This document shows positions 52,054 through 63,100 of a stretch of 64,000 bases of DNA, piece by piece (the stretch's first letter is position 1; the number at the start of each line of letters is the position of its first letter). This DNA comes from Pelagophyceae sp. CCMP2097 (lineage: Eukaryota > Sar > Pelagophyceae). The translations under genes and the position numbers were made by a program. Where the stretch lies: contig MU657184.1 in NCBI GenBank assembly GCA_026770575.1, positions 368,131 through 432,130 of the forward strand, read 5' to 3'. Under the pieces are notes generated by a model, which saw nothing but the letters and a program-made list of their open reading frames with translations, was not told the DNA's origin and did no database searches.

Positions 52054-55000
52054 ATGGGGCAGGTCGAGTCGAGCGGCGAAGGCCCGCTGGGTGCAGTCGA
52101 CTCGATCCAGCAGCAGCTCGATGTCCTATGGCAGCGTCTTTGGTGGGACCCTCGCTGCGGCTGCGACGCGGTGCCTAGGTCTTGGAGCGCACGCTCTCGT
52201 CGATCGAGGACGGGTACCAGACGCGGTGCGCGGCATCGCATTGCTGGCGGCGGCGTCACGCCCGTTTAGGCTCGCGGCGGACGCGCTCGATGGGTCCACT
52301 GCACCGACGGGAAACGTCGTCATCTGCGGCGCCCAACTCGCCTGCCGCGGCCACGTCCGCATCCTCACGGTGCGTCCCCGGTGCTCCCGTCGCCGTCGAC
52401 GGCGCGCCCGCCGAATGCGCTGCTAGGGCCCCGTCGTGGGCCGCGTCGACGGGTCGAGCGCGATGATCCTGCTCGAGGTGGACACGGCAGCCGCCGTGGA
52501 CTTTCACTGGTGCATTGTCGACGAGCACTGCGCCGCGGGCCGCCACGTCGGCTCGCTGCGCGTCGACTTGACCGCGCGGAGGCCGAAAGCCGTCGCTTTG
52601 ACGCGTCTTCTGCCGGGAGCGCGATACGTCGTCTGCTTCGGCGGCGTGCACCGCAGCGACGCTGTTCGGCGCACGGCCGAGTTTGTGACGCACGGTTCTG
52701 CGGGCAAGAAGCAGCGAGAGGCTTTGTTGAGATTTTGCGCCGTGAGCGGCGACAGGACGGCCGGCGCGATATGCGGCGAGGGCTTCGACAGGTGGGAAAC
52801 GCTGCGCGAGCGCGTCTCGCAGCGTGCTTTACCGCCGCTCAACTGCATGCTGCACGTCGGTGGGCAGGTCGACCTGCGTTGCGCGTTCGACCGGGCCTGG
52901 GTCTCGCTGCGGCGCGCCGCCGAGGCGCGCGCGGGCGCGAATAAGGGTGCCGCTCTTGGGAGCGGCGAGTCGTGGCTCGACGCCGAGGAAAGGTGCGCGG
53001 AGACGCTGCGGGACGCGTACAGGTTGGCGTGGAACCTGCCTGGGAAGCGAAACGTCCTGGCGAGTTGCCCGCACTTCATGCTCGCCAGCGATGTAGACGT
53101 CTACCCAAGCTTCCAGCACTGCGAGGCCCTCTCTCCCGACGTCGGCGGCCAAGTCGCCGCTACAATGATCCGGCTGTGAGTCGTTGCAGTGGTGTGGGCG
53201 CAAAGCAAAGGACCCTCGAAGAACCCCTCGGAAAATATAGGGCGCGGCGCGTCTTCTGGGAGTACCAGCGCGCTCTGTGGGACGCGCGCGTGCCGGACCT
53301 CGTGCGCCGCGACGAGGAGCTGTCGCGGTGCCGGCAGGCGGTGGCGAACACTACGCGCGCACTCGCTCGCCGGACGGACCTGGCGGCGGTTGCGACGGCG
53401 CACTTTGATGCATTTAAAACGGCGGCGAGAGCCACGGCGGCGGCCGGCGGCACCGAGGAGAAGAAGGCGCGCGTGGCGCAAGAGGCGAATTTGCACAGGC
53501 ACGTATCAGACCTTGAAAAAGCGAAAAAGCTCGCAGCCGCCGACGCCGCCGACGCCGGCGCGGCGCTCGAGGACGCCGAGAGCGCCGGCGGCGCCGGCGG
53601 CGCCGGCGGCGCCGGGGACGAGACGTCGCTCCACGTCCTCGGCGACGTGGCTCTGCTCCTCGTCGACACGACGTGGAGCCGCGTCGGGCCCGACGGGGCC
53701 ATCCCTCGCGCCGACGCCGACGGCGCGGACGGCCGGGGTCTCGTCGCCGAGGCGGCGTGGGACCAGCTCGAGTCGCTGCTTCTGCACGGCGCTTTGGATG
53801 TTTCGGCGCTCGTCGTCGCCACGGCGGAAGCGCCGCTCTCGCCCTTTGGCGCGCGCGCTCAAACGCAGTGGCTCGACCACCCGGCGGACCAGCGCAGGCT
53901 CGTCGAGCTCTGCCTCGGGTTCTGTCGAAGGGGCGCCACGCGCAGCTGCCTCATCGTAGCCGGCGGCGACGTCGGCGCGGGCGTCGAGACGCTCGTCCGC
54001 GACCTCTCTTCCGACGCCTCGTTCCGGCAGCTCACCGTCGGCAGCATCACCGGCTGGAGCGGCGACCGGCCGGCCGCGGCGGACGACAACCCGTTGCGCC
54101 TCGAGCACTCTTCGACGCTCACGGACGGCGCCACGCCCGTCTCGACGGAGCACCGCCGCACCGTGGCGCCGGCGGACTCCTCGTACCTCGAGGGCGTCGC
54201 CGCCCGCGTCTCACAGTGGCAGGGGCTGGACCAACGCCGGGGAGAGACGCTGGGTACACGATTGATCCTGGAGCGCGTCCCGTTTTCCCGTAGGTTGCCG
54301 CAATTCCTCGGAACAAGCTCAAGGCGACGCGCATCCGCGCCGAGCTGTGCTCGCTCTTCTACGGCGGCATCACGGCGCTGCTCGGCCCGGTCATCGGCGC
54401 CGTCACGGCGAATTCGGCGGTGGTCTTGTTGGAGGTGTCGAACGACGCGCCCGTCGCGTGCATCGTCACAGACGCTTTGACTGGCGAGTCGCAGCGCCAG
54501 CTCCGCTTCTGCCGCGGCCGCAGGCCCTTTGCCTTTCGCTTCGAGGCGCTGCGGGCGGGCCGCTTTTATTACGTATACTTTGGAGGCATCGAGCGAGCAG
54601 ACGACCGCCGCGGCTCGTTTTCGACGTGGCCGAACTTTGCCGTCGACGCGGCGAAGCACCGCACGCCCGAGGCGGGCGGCACCGCGGATGCGGCCCTCGG
54701 GCCGGCAGCGGCGAAGTACGCCGGTTTCTTGGCGGAAAAGAAGGGAGACCCTGTGCAGACTTTTCGGCTCGTGGCCCTCTCCGGCGACGCGGCGCTCACG
54801 CCCGAGGCGCACCCCGTGGCGGCGCGGAAGGCGCTCAAGCTCTGGGGCGCGCTGCGCGGCGTTTTGGACACGCCGTTTGGCGGCGCCGACGTCGTCGCGC
54901 ACCTCGGCGCGCAAGTGGAAATAGCCTCGGCCATCCCGGAAACCGTCGCGCTGCCCGACCCCGCGTCGGCGATTACAGGGATGCTGCGCCGCGAGGTGCA

Positions 55001-56824
55001 CGCCGGGGGAGCGGCGCGTCCCGTGCTTTGAGAGAGTTCCCAACTCCCCAAAGGGGAACTGACTTTCCCATCAAATCCAATGGGCAAGTGCGTTGACGAG
55101 GACGCATGGGAACTCCTCGCCGCACTGCCGCTCTAGGCTCTCGCGCGCCGAGGCGGTTTTGGCGCAGCACGGCGACTCGGCGCAGGCCGCGCGCCTCGAG
55201 GAGGCGGCGCTGGACCGGCTGCGAGACGCGTATCGTGCGCATTGGAACGCGCCTATGATCCGCGCGTCTCTCGCGCACGGGTCGCACATAATGGCCCGCG
55301 GCCTCCTCGACGACGCCGACCTCGTGCGGCGCGCCGAAGCGCAGATCCACCGAGACGCGAAGCATTGCCTCTTGCCGCTGTCGCAGCCCTTGAATGACCT
55401 GGCCGAGGCGCCGCACGGCGGCCACGCGCGCAGGCGCTTCCGGCGCTTAGCGCAGCAGGTCTTCAGAGAGTACCAGCGCCAGCTCTGGGAGCCTTTGGCG
55501 ACGTCGGCCGACGCCGCCGTCGACGGCGCTCGGGACGGCGGAGCGGGCTGGGGGTCGGCAGGCCGGCGGTCGCACGGGTGTTCCGACGCGCGTGGGAATG
55601 GAGAGTGGTTCTTCCACACGTCTGGCCCCGTGGGCATCTTCGTGCTGGACCTGCGCGAATTGCGGGGAAGTGGCTCGGCGCCGGACTTTGCCCAAGGCAT
55701 GCTTTCTGTGCAACAGTGGACTTCGCTCGAGGAGGTCTTGCAGCACTCACCGGGCCTGCGAATCCTCTACGTCTGCTCCGAGCTGCCCTTTGTCGACGAC
55801 TCGACGACGGACGCGCGCTTCAAAAGCACTCAGCCGGAGACGGCAAATGCTCAGCAGGGCTGGCCGGCGCACGCTGCCGAGCTCCACCGACTCCTCGCAG
55901 CCCTCTTCGACTGGGAGCGAGCCTGCGCCGGCCGCAAGGCGACGCTCGTCGCGGGGGGCGGGTGCGCCTACGCGACGTCTGTGACTTGTGATACTTTTTC
56001 GGAGAGGGACTTTTTCGACACCGACGGCGCCGCCGCCACGGAGCGCAGCGAGTGCACGCAGACTTTAGCGCAGCTCGTCGTCGGGCCCGTCGGCGTCTCT
56101 TCAACGCCGCCGCTCTTCGAGATGCAAGGGGCGCTTTCCCGCGATATGACGTATTCGCATCACGGGGTTGAGGGGCAGCAGAACTTTGGATCAGTAAAAG
56201 CGCAGTGGTCCTCGGAAACGGACGCCGTTCACTACGACGCACGGTCGCACTTCTTCCCGCACAAGGACCCGGCAGCGGGCAGGGCGCGGCTGGCGCACGC
56301 TTTGGAGCTGGCCCCGCGGCGGCCGGCGTGGCTGGCGCGGCTCCACGACTTTGGCCAAGGCGACTCGGCCGTCGAAGCCGAGGTGGCCGAGTCGTTTTCT
56401 TCCGCCTCGGCTCGCGAAGACCTCTGCGACATGTTCGAGGCCGAAATCTTCCCCCGGGAAGTTGAAGCCTTTGCCGCGAGTGTTTCAACGGCGCTATTTC
56501 GCTTCTACCACGCGCCGTCGCAGGCGCAGCTCCGCGACGTCGCGCCGCTGCCGTCGATCCTTGCGGTCCGGGCCGTCGCCGCAAAGTGGGACGCACAAGG
56601 GCCGCGGTTAGCCGACGGTGCGGTGAAAGTGGACGGTGCTGTGAAAGTGGGGCGACCGCAGTCCCCCCACGCCTCTCCTAGGCACGTCCACGGCGCGCGT
56701 CTCGCTCGCTTTCCTGGACGCGGGAGCCTTCGAAGTCTTCGTCGCAGAGTGTTTCCAGCTCTCCCGGGGCGTCATGCTCCGAGCAAACGCGCTCAAGGAC
56801 CCACAAGCTCAGATTGATGGATGA
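52054..56824 (+). CDS. Tandem PhoD-like phosphatase-fold protein, probably inactive
   Basis: One long gene with an ACCATGG start and N-myristoylation-type terminus (MGQVESSGEG). Two homologous halves follow. Each opens with a beta domain (GPVVGRVDGSSAMILLEVD in half A, GPVIGAVTANSAVVLLEVS in half B), then a metallophosphatase-like core. Half A has HVGGQVDLRCAF, YRLAWNLPG, HFMLASDVDVYPSF, LLLVDTTWSR and LIVAGGDVGAG. Half B has HLGAQVEIAS, RAHWNAPM, IFVLDLREL and LVAGGGCAYA. PhoD-type enzymes show HLGDQVY, P-x2-M-W-D-D-H-D and SGDVHYG there, so most metal ligands are missing. The end (56824) follows a GT-AG intron after LADG. Internal exon borders near 52170, 53100 and 54270 are only partly resolved. 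Confidence 0.6.
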
Positions 56825-56859
56825 TCCATCCGAACAAAATTAAATACAATTCCTCGTGG

Positions 56860-59800
56860 TCAGCCGCACGTCGCGGCGCCTTGGGCGCTGCCGACGCAGA
56901 CGTTGCAGGCGGTGTTGGTGGCCTCCTCATCTGCAAAGCGGCCGGCGGCGCAGTCGGTGCATTCGCCCGCGCCGGCGGACGACCACTTCCCGACGGGGCA
57001 CGATCCGCAGGGCGCCTGGCCCGTGAGACTCGCCTCGCCGGCGGAGCAGTCGAAGCAGACGGCCGAGCCGAGGTTGGACGTTTTCCCGCCTTGGCAGGCC
57101 GCGCACTCTTTCGCGCCCGTCGTCGGAGAGTACTTGCCCGGATCGCAGGGGATGCAGTTGTGCTTTTGATCTGCTGTGCGTCGTAAAGGCGCGTAGCGGC
57201 CGACGGCGCAGACGCTCGCGAGGCCCGCGGCGCAGGCGTGACCGGATGGGCATTCAGTATTGCACTCGCCACCACCTTCGATGTCGTTGTGGAAATCGTT
57301 TGAGACTTCGCAGACTGAGATGAACCCATTGGTGCACAAGGCGCCGATTGGGCAGGGTTCGCAAGACGTCGAGCCGCCGTAGCTGAAAGTGCCTGGGGCG
57401 CAGCGGTAGCGGACGCTCCCCAGGCACCAGTCCGAGGCGGAGCAGTACGTGCACCGCGGCTTCGCGACGACTTTCAGGTAATGCGCAGCGTCGCAGGTGC
57501 ACGCCAGTTTGGGCTCTGCGAAAAGTCCCAAAAAGGTAAAAACAGCCACTGCGTCTTTCCGGTGCGCGCAGGGCGCTCGAACGACGACGCGCGCGCGGGC
57601 CAGCGAGGGCCGGTCCGCCTGCCAGAGGCCAGAGGCGTACTGCCACCCGTCTCCTTGGAAGTCGACGGTCAGTTTGGTCTCGTAGCGGTCCAAGTTCACC
57701 GAGTAGACTTCTAAAGCAACGGACCAATCCGCATTCGATGCGGCGGCGGCGGGCGCGCGGGAGAAGCCGCGCAGCACGAGAGGGAGGACCTGGTTCAGCT
57801 CGAGGCCCTCGTGCCACCGAACGTTGTACGAGGCTTGGACGACTTCATCTTCTGATGCGACGCACGTCACGTTTAAAGCCAGCGCCGCCACGGCCGCGCC
57901 GCCAAAGGGCCCCGCGACGTTTCGCAATGTGACGGCGTCTCGATTTCCGCCGCCCAAGAGCGACCACTCTAAAGTTTCGTCGTGGTGCAACCCTTGCACA
58001 AAGCCCGAGAGTTGTTCTTGTTTTGCAATCACCGCCAGCGCGGCAGAACTCGCGGCGGGCGCGGCGTGGGCGAGGCAGTCGCGCACTTTGGCGCGGTCCG
58101 CGACGTGCTGCCACCCCGAGGCGTTGACGTTGGAGTCTGCGATGTAAATTGTCGCGGCGGCCTCGAGGCCCTCGATGCTCGTCGCAGCTTGGACGGTTCG
58201 ATTCCGGATGGCGAGGTGAATAAAGCGGCAGACGTCTGCGGCGACGTCGGAGCCGCCGCGCAGAAGCGGCACCAATGCGTAAGCGCGCCCGACGCCGTCT
58301 TGGAAATGAACAGTGATGGGAAAATTCGCTTCATCGTAATCCCTTCCCGGAACGGCCGTCGTCGCGTCTGAGACATCGAGGATGATCTCGGCCGACCCCG
58401 TCGTTGCTAAAGTGCGGACTAAGGTGAGGTTGACGAACCGTGTGGAATTCTCAGACAGGGCCGCGACCGTCGACTCTCGTGAAAAGCCGAATATCGCGTC
58501 CGCGCGGCAGTCGCACCCGTTGGCGCACGTCGCGCAGTCGGCGCCGGAGAAGCAGGCGTCGCACACGCAGGCCCCGAAAGTGCAGTTGCCACGGCCACTG
58601 CAGGCGACGCCGTTTGGGCCGTTCGGGCAAGCGTTGGAAGAGTCCAGGTCGCAGTCAATGCACGAACCAAAGCCGACACCAGCCCCGCCGCCCGCGCATG
58701 CAGAACACCCCGACGCGCCTAAGCCGCTCGCCGTCTGCGGCGCGCAGAAGGAGCAATTCAAAAGCTGCGCCGCATCAAAAGTGGCCGTAAAAGTGCCGCG
58801 CGGGCATATCGGGCAGCCCAAGCCGGCGCCGTTGGCGTTGAAGCGGCCCGGTTCGCACGAAGCGCAATCTGAAAGGACGAAGCCGCCCTCGACGTCGCCG
58901 GTGAAGGTGCCCGCGGGGCAATCGAAGCACAATTCGGGTTTTTGCAAACCCGGCCCGAATTGGTTGACCGGGCAAGCCTCGTTGACCGATGGGGCGAGCG
59001 AGGGCTGGTCCGAGGGCCGCGCCGTCGTCGGCGCGGGGCTCGGCATCGCGGAAGGGGCCCAGTCGACGGCTTTGTCAAAATCGAGAGGCCACTGCTCGGC
59101 GCCCGGCGGGCCCGTGACGACGAGCTTCGTGACGCATTTGATCGTAGAAACCGCCAAAGTGATGTTCCTGTCGAAATATGCCCACGACTCTACGAGCGAG
59201 ACGGTGGTGTTGCGGCCGCGCGGGCACGCCGTCGTGGCGCCTCTGTAAAAGTACTGCATGCCCTTATGTTGAGAAGAGTACTCGAAGGTGCCCAAGTCCG
59301 TACTTCCGGCGAGTCTGCGCCCGCCCGCGCGGACGGCGTCGCGGCACTCGTTGTTCGTCGGCCGCACGTAAACAGTCTTCGTCACGCCCTTGCCGAGCGA
59401 GACGGTGTAGCACTCCTTGGTTTGCACTTCCGAGAGGTAAAAGACCCAGCCCTCGACCGTCTCCCAGCTGGCAAAGGACGAGTCCGCAGTCGGGGGTTTT
59501 GTGGCAGAGGCGAGAATTTCGACCGTGATTCGCCGACTCGAGGTGGAGGTGCCGATTGTGACGGTGACGAATCTTTCAAACTGATTGGCTTCAGTCCCCA
59601 AGTCCAAGACCATCTCCGACCCGGCGGATAAAAGGGCGTCTGCCAAAGTCGTCGTCGCGGGCGCGCAGTCGACTAGCACAGTATTCCCGTAATAGCCCGT
59701 CTGCCCGCCGTTCATAACGTCTGAAAAGGTGAGGACGGCGCCGCCAAACGACTTCCTGTATTCGACGAACAAGTACCGGTTCGCCGTCTGCGTGTGCACC

Positions 59801-61533
59801 ACGATTGCGACGGGGTGCGCCGAGAGCGTGCCGTCGTCGGACGCTTGGAGCTCGTACGGCCCGCAGGGCGCGCAGCGGCCGTCGCCGGAGACGGAGTCGT
59901 GCGGCACGACTTGCGTATAATGGGAAGTGCCGATCCAGTCGAAGACAATCTTTCCCGCGACGAGGTAGTGCCCGGTCCAGTCTGTCGCAGTGCGCGGGCC
60001 GGAGAATTGGCCCATGATCGTGTACGGATTCGCATATTCGACCCAATTCGGCCCGTCGATCGTCCACCACGCCACGCTGCCGCGCGTGCCCTTGTAGTTG
60101 TTGAACGAGGCGTGGAAGGCGCCGTAGTTGTGGCCAATCTCGTGCGCCAGCGAATTGTCGCCACTGTAGCCTTTAATGTTCAGCGCGAAGCCCACGGCGC
60201 CGACGTACCTGCGCCTCGCTCGTTTGGCGAAATCGTAGAAGAGCGGACGCACCCGAGGCCGCTCCAGCCGAAGGAGCCGCAGTTCGGGAGAAGAATAGCT
60301 CGGAAGTCGAAATTTGAAATTGCAAAACCCGCGTCGTAAGCCTCCGCCGCCTAAAGACCAAACTCTGCAAACGAGAGAGGCGGTGCAAGAGGGGGGCAAA
60401 CTTTGCAAGAGGACTGACGGCGTAGGCCATGGTGTCCAGCGCCGCGGCGTCGTTGGAGAGCTGGCCAAGGGCCTCGTACGTGCCGCACCGGTCATGGTCG
60501 TAGTCGATCTCCACCGTCGGTGCGACTTCGATGGTCATCGTCGCGACGCCCCATGAATTCTTTGCGAGGAAGGCTTCGTAGGCCGTTGCAATACCCTGAA
60601 AGTACGCGTCCGGGTCCGAAAATGCCAGCCCCGTCCAGCGAGAGCCGCAGGGGTAGTCGCGCGGGCAGACGGGCACGAGTAAAAGCGTCTTGGCGCCGGT
60701 GACGTATGAGGTTGTCGCGTCGACCAATCTCGATGAACCAAGCCCTGCTGGCCGTTTCAGCGCCGCGTTTCGCCGCGCCGGGACCAGCGACGCCTCCAGA
60801 GCGGTGTCGGCGTCGGCGTAGCCGTGGCGCACGAACGGCGCGCCCTTTGTCACGCCGTGGCTGCAGACGACGGAAGCGCCTGCCGCGGCGGCCGCGCAGC
60901 GCAAAGGTGACTCCGACGCCACGAAGACGCCGTCGAGCGTAAAGCCGACGAGGGAAGCGTCTTTCGCCGCGCCCGCAAACGCGTGCGCCCCCGTCGCGTT
61001 GGCCGCCGGGTGAGCGTGCAGCAGCGGCAACCATTTTGGCGCGTTCGCCGACCCGCCACCGACGTCGACGAGGACCGTCTTGTTCGACGTCGTGCGGTCC
61101 AGCGACGTGGAAACCTTGACGAGGACGTCGCCCGTCGTCACCAGAGCTTCGTCGACGACGCAGCCGGCTGGCCTACGTCGGTTGTCGCGCGCGTACCAAG
61201 GGCGCAAAAGGCGCACCATGCCGTCTCCTTCTCCAGGGCAAACGAGAGCTCGACGGCCTCGTGGTACTCGCCGCTTGCCACGAGATCGCGCAGGTGCGCG
61301 AGGCGGCCCGCGCATTCGGCGGTGACGTCGTCGCCGCGTCCGTGGCCTCGCACCAGCGCCTCGTGGACGCGGCGCGAGTGGCCGGCCAAAGGCTCCGCGA
61401 ACATGCCGCGCGGCACCCCGGCGGAAACGCCGCGGGGGGGCTCGAACAGGCCGGCGTGCAGGTCTGCGCCGCCCCGGGCCGCGCCGCAGCCCAACGCGAC
61501 GACCACCCACCAAACGGCCCTCGCCCGAAACAT
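56860..61533 (-). CDS. Secreted multidomain metzincin (gametolysin-like) with Cys-rich repeats
   Basis: Exons 61533-61217, 61172-60419, 60350-60253 and 60208-56860 give 1505 residues. A signal peptide (VWWVVVALGCGAARGG) precedes a prodomain-like region and EIDYDHDRCGTYEAL. The catalytic core has HEIGHNYGAFH, the metzincin zinc site H-E-x2-H-x2-G-x2-H, and a Met-turn YTIMGQFS, resembling peptidase M11 gametolysins of algae. Downstream are a Cys-rich receptor-type repeat block (CPAGTFTGDVEG, CEPGRFNANGAGLGCPICP), a Calx-beta-like module (GSAEIILDVSDATTAVPGRD) and further GCC2/GCC3-type repeats (CIPCDPGKYSPTTGAKECAA). Likely secreted or wall-remodelling protease. The stop lies 36 bp from that of the convergent phosphatase-like gene. 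Confidence 0.85.
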
Positions 61534-61903
61534 GAGATAGGCCAGCCCGAGGGTCCCCTCCGAGCTGGCTCCCGACGCCCAACTGGCGCCGCGCGGCGAG
61601 GCGGGCCCCTGCCCCGAGGGTCCTGGGTCGTGACCGCGCCGCGCCGGTTCCCAGGAATCGATTCCCAATAACGCAAAACAGGCTTTTTTCAAATCGTGCT
61701 TGCACGCTGGAACTTGGAACACTGGAAGATGGCACTGATTCCAAGAAGTTACAATTGTACTCTGGCAAGAGGCTCGTCTCTTGGAGCTCCGCACTTAGCT
61801 CCGCCGTCACCCGCGACCCTGGCGCGCCCGTCGTCGCCGGGGCGGCTGCCGTTGCAACCAGGATGTTGGCATTATGAAAAACGTCAGACGTCGATCAAAA
61901 ACA
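61534..61903. other. Intergenic, no gene seen
   Basis: The gap of 370 bp between two minus-strand genes is partly AT-rich (61670-61760 and 61870-61910). It should hold the promoter of the metzincin gene and the 3' end of the plastid-protein gene. Confidence 0.5.
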
Positions 61904-62487
61904 TCATACGTCAATGGAGCCATCTTTCCAGCTCTGCGGCACCTTCCGGACGGCGGTGGTCTGCGGCGGTGGTCTCCGCGCGTCGTCGGCCCGCGCGTCG
62001 GGGCGCGGCGCGTCGTTGGCGTTGGCGTTGGCGTTGCGGTTCTCGTAGAACCACGCTAGAGTAGCAGTCGGGATGAAATCCGCGCCGGGCACGAGCTCCT
62101 CGACAAAGGCGAGGATCGCAAACGGGCCGGGTCCGAAGAGGTACTGCACGAGCCTGCAAATCCGCGGTGTTTCGAAAACCGAGACGCGCGGCAAACGCAC
62201 ACTGCCGAGACTGGCGCCCATGCGATGTCCGAGACCTCGCCCGCCACCGGGAGCGCGTACGACGAGACGCCCACCAAGTCTATAAGCAGGCAGAGCACAA
62301 GCTTAACGCCTGGATCCATATCTTTGCCCGCCGCCAGAACCGTCGCGCGCCGCGGACCGCGGAGCAGCGAGGTCGGTGCGTACTCGCGCGGCGCCACGCC
62401 GCGGGGCTCGCGCAGCGCCACTCGCGACGGGGCGAAGCCCTCGGCCGCGCCCAAGCAGCCCAGCAAGACGAATAACGGCCCGAGCAT
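61904..62487 (-). CDS. Plastid-targeted integral membrane protein, function unknown
   Basis: Exons 62487-62201 and 62153-61904 (47-bp GT-AG intron) give 178 residues. The N-terminus MLGPLFVLLGCLGAAEGFAP is a signal peptide followed by Gly-Phe-Ala-Pro, the ASAFAP-type cleavage motif of plastid import in heterokont algae, then a basic Ser/Arg-rich transit region. The mature part has VLCLLIDLVGVSSYALPVAG, EVSDIAWAPVSAVLVQYLFG, and ILAFVEELVPGADFIPTATL with AWFYE, resembling small uncharacterised plastid membrane proteins of plants and algae. Two to three membrane helices are likely. The tail is Asn/Asp-rich (NANANANDAPRPDARADDA). Confidence 0.8.
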
Positions 62488-63100
62488 CCTGCGGGACGTC
62501 GCACCGCGTCGGCAGAATCCAGCGGACTTTATCGCCAAAAGATCATGATACACTCGGGCGGACATCCGGAAGTTCTATGAGAATCGACTTGACGCTGCGA
62601 AGGGATGAACCGCGGGTCCTCGTGATTGGTGTTGGCCGAGGGCAGCGCCGATTGGCGACGACGGGCTATAGCATCAAAGGGGCGCGCCGGCGGCTCTGAA
62701 TCCGCCGTGTAGCTCAGATCGAGTCGACCCACCTCCCTCTGGATGGTCGCAGCGCTGGGATTGCACAAGGGGAAGAGGGGGCACGAGGAGGCCCGTCGAA
62801 CTCGAAAGCGCAAAGGGAAGACTTCGGTCCGAGGACCTCGTGAAGAGTGCCGGCTCACGAGGCTTCATCTGGGCCCAGAGCGCCGGCCGTCCCTCGAGCT
62901 TCGCAGCGGTCCGTGATAGTCCGTGGTTATGTGCAGTGGGCCGTGTTATGTGCAGCGGTCGGACTCTCATCGTCGGCTGCGCGGCCGCGGTGCGTGGCCG
63001 CGGGCGAAACGCGCTCCGAGGCGCGGCCATGCCTTATGCGCAGCGCGGCAGCGGCGGCGGTCGGGCGGTCGTTTTCGCTTTGGCGGGCTATTTCCGCCGC
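62488..63100. other. Intergenic, no gene seen
   Basis: The 613-bp gap has only short ORFs on both strands. It contains a small direct repeat (GTTATGTGCAG at about 62925 and 62946). It covers the promoter of the plastid-protein gene and the 3' end of guanine deaminase. Confidence 0.5.

Noticed and set aside
53586..53615. GGCGCC triplet-rich microsatellite as a regulatory element
   Set aside because: It is in-frame Gly-Gly-Ala coding sequence in a linker, fully explained by slippage in a disordered segment.
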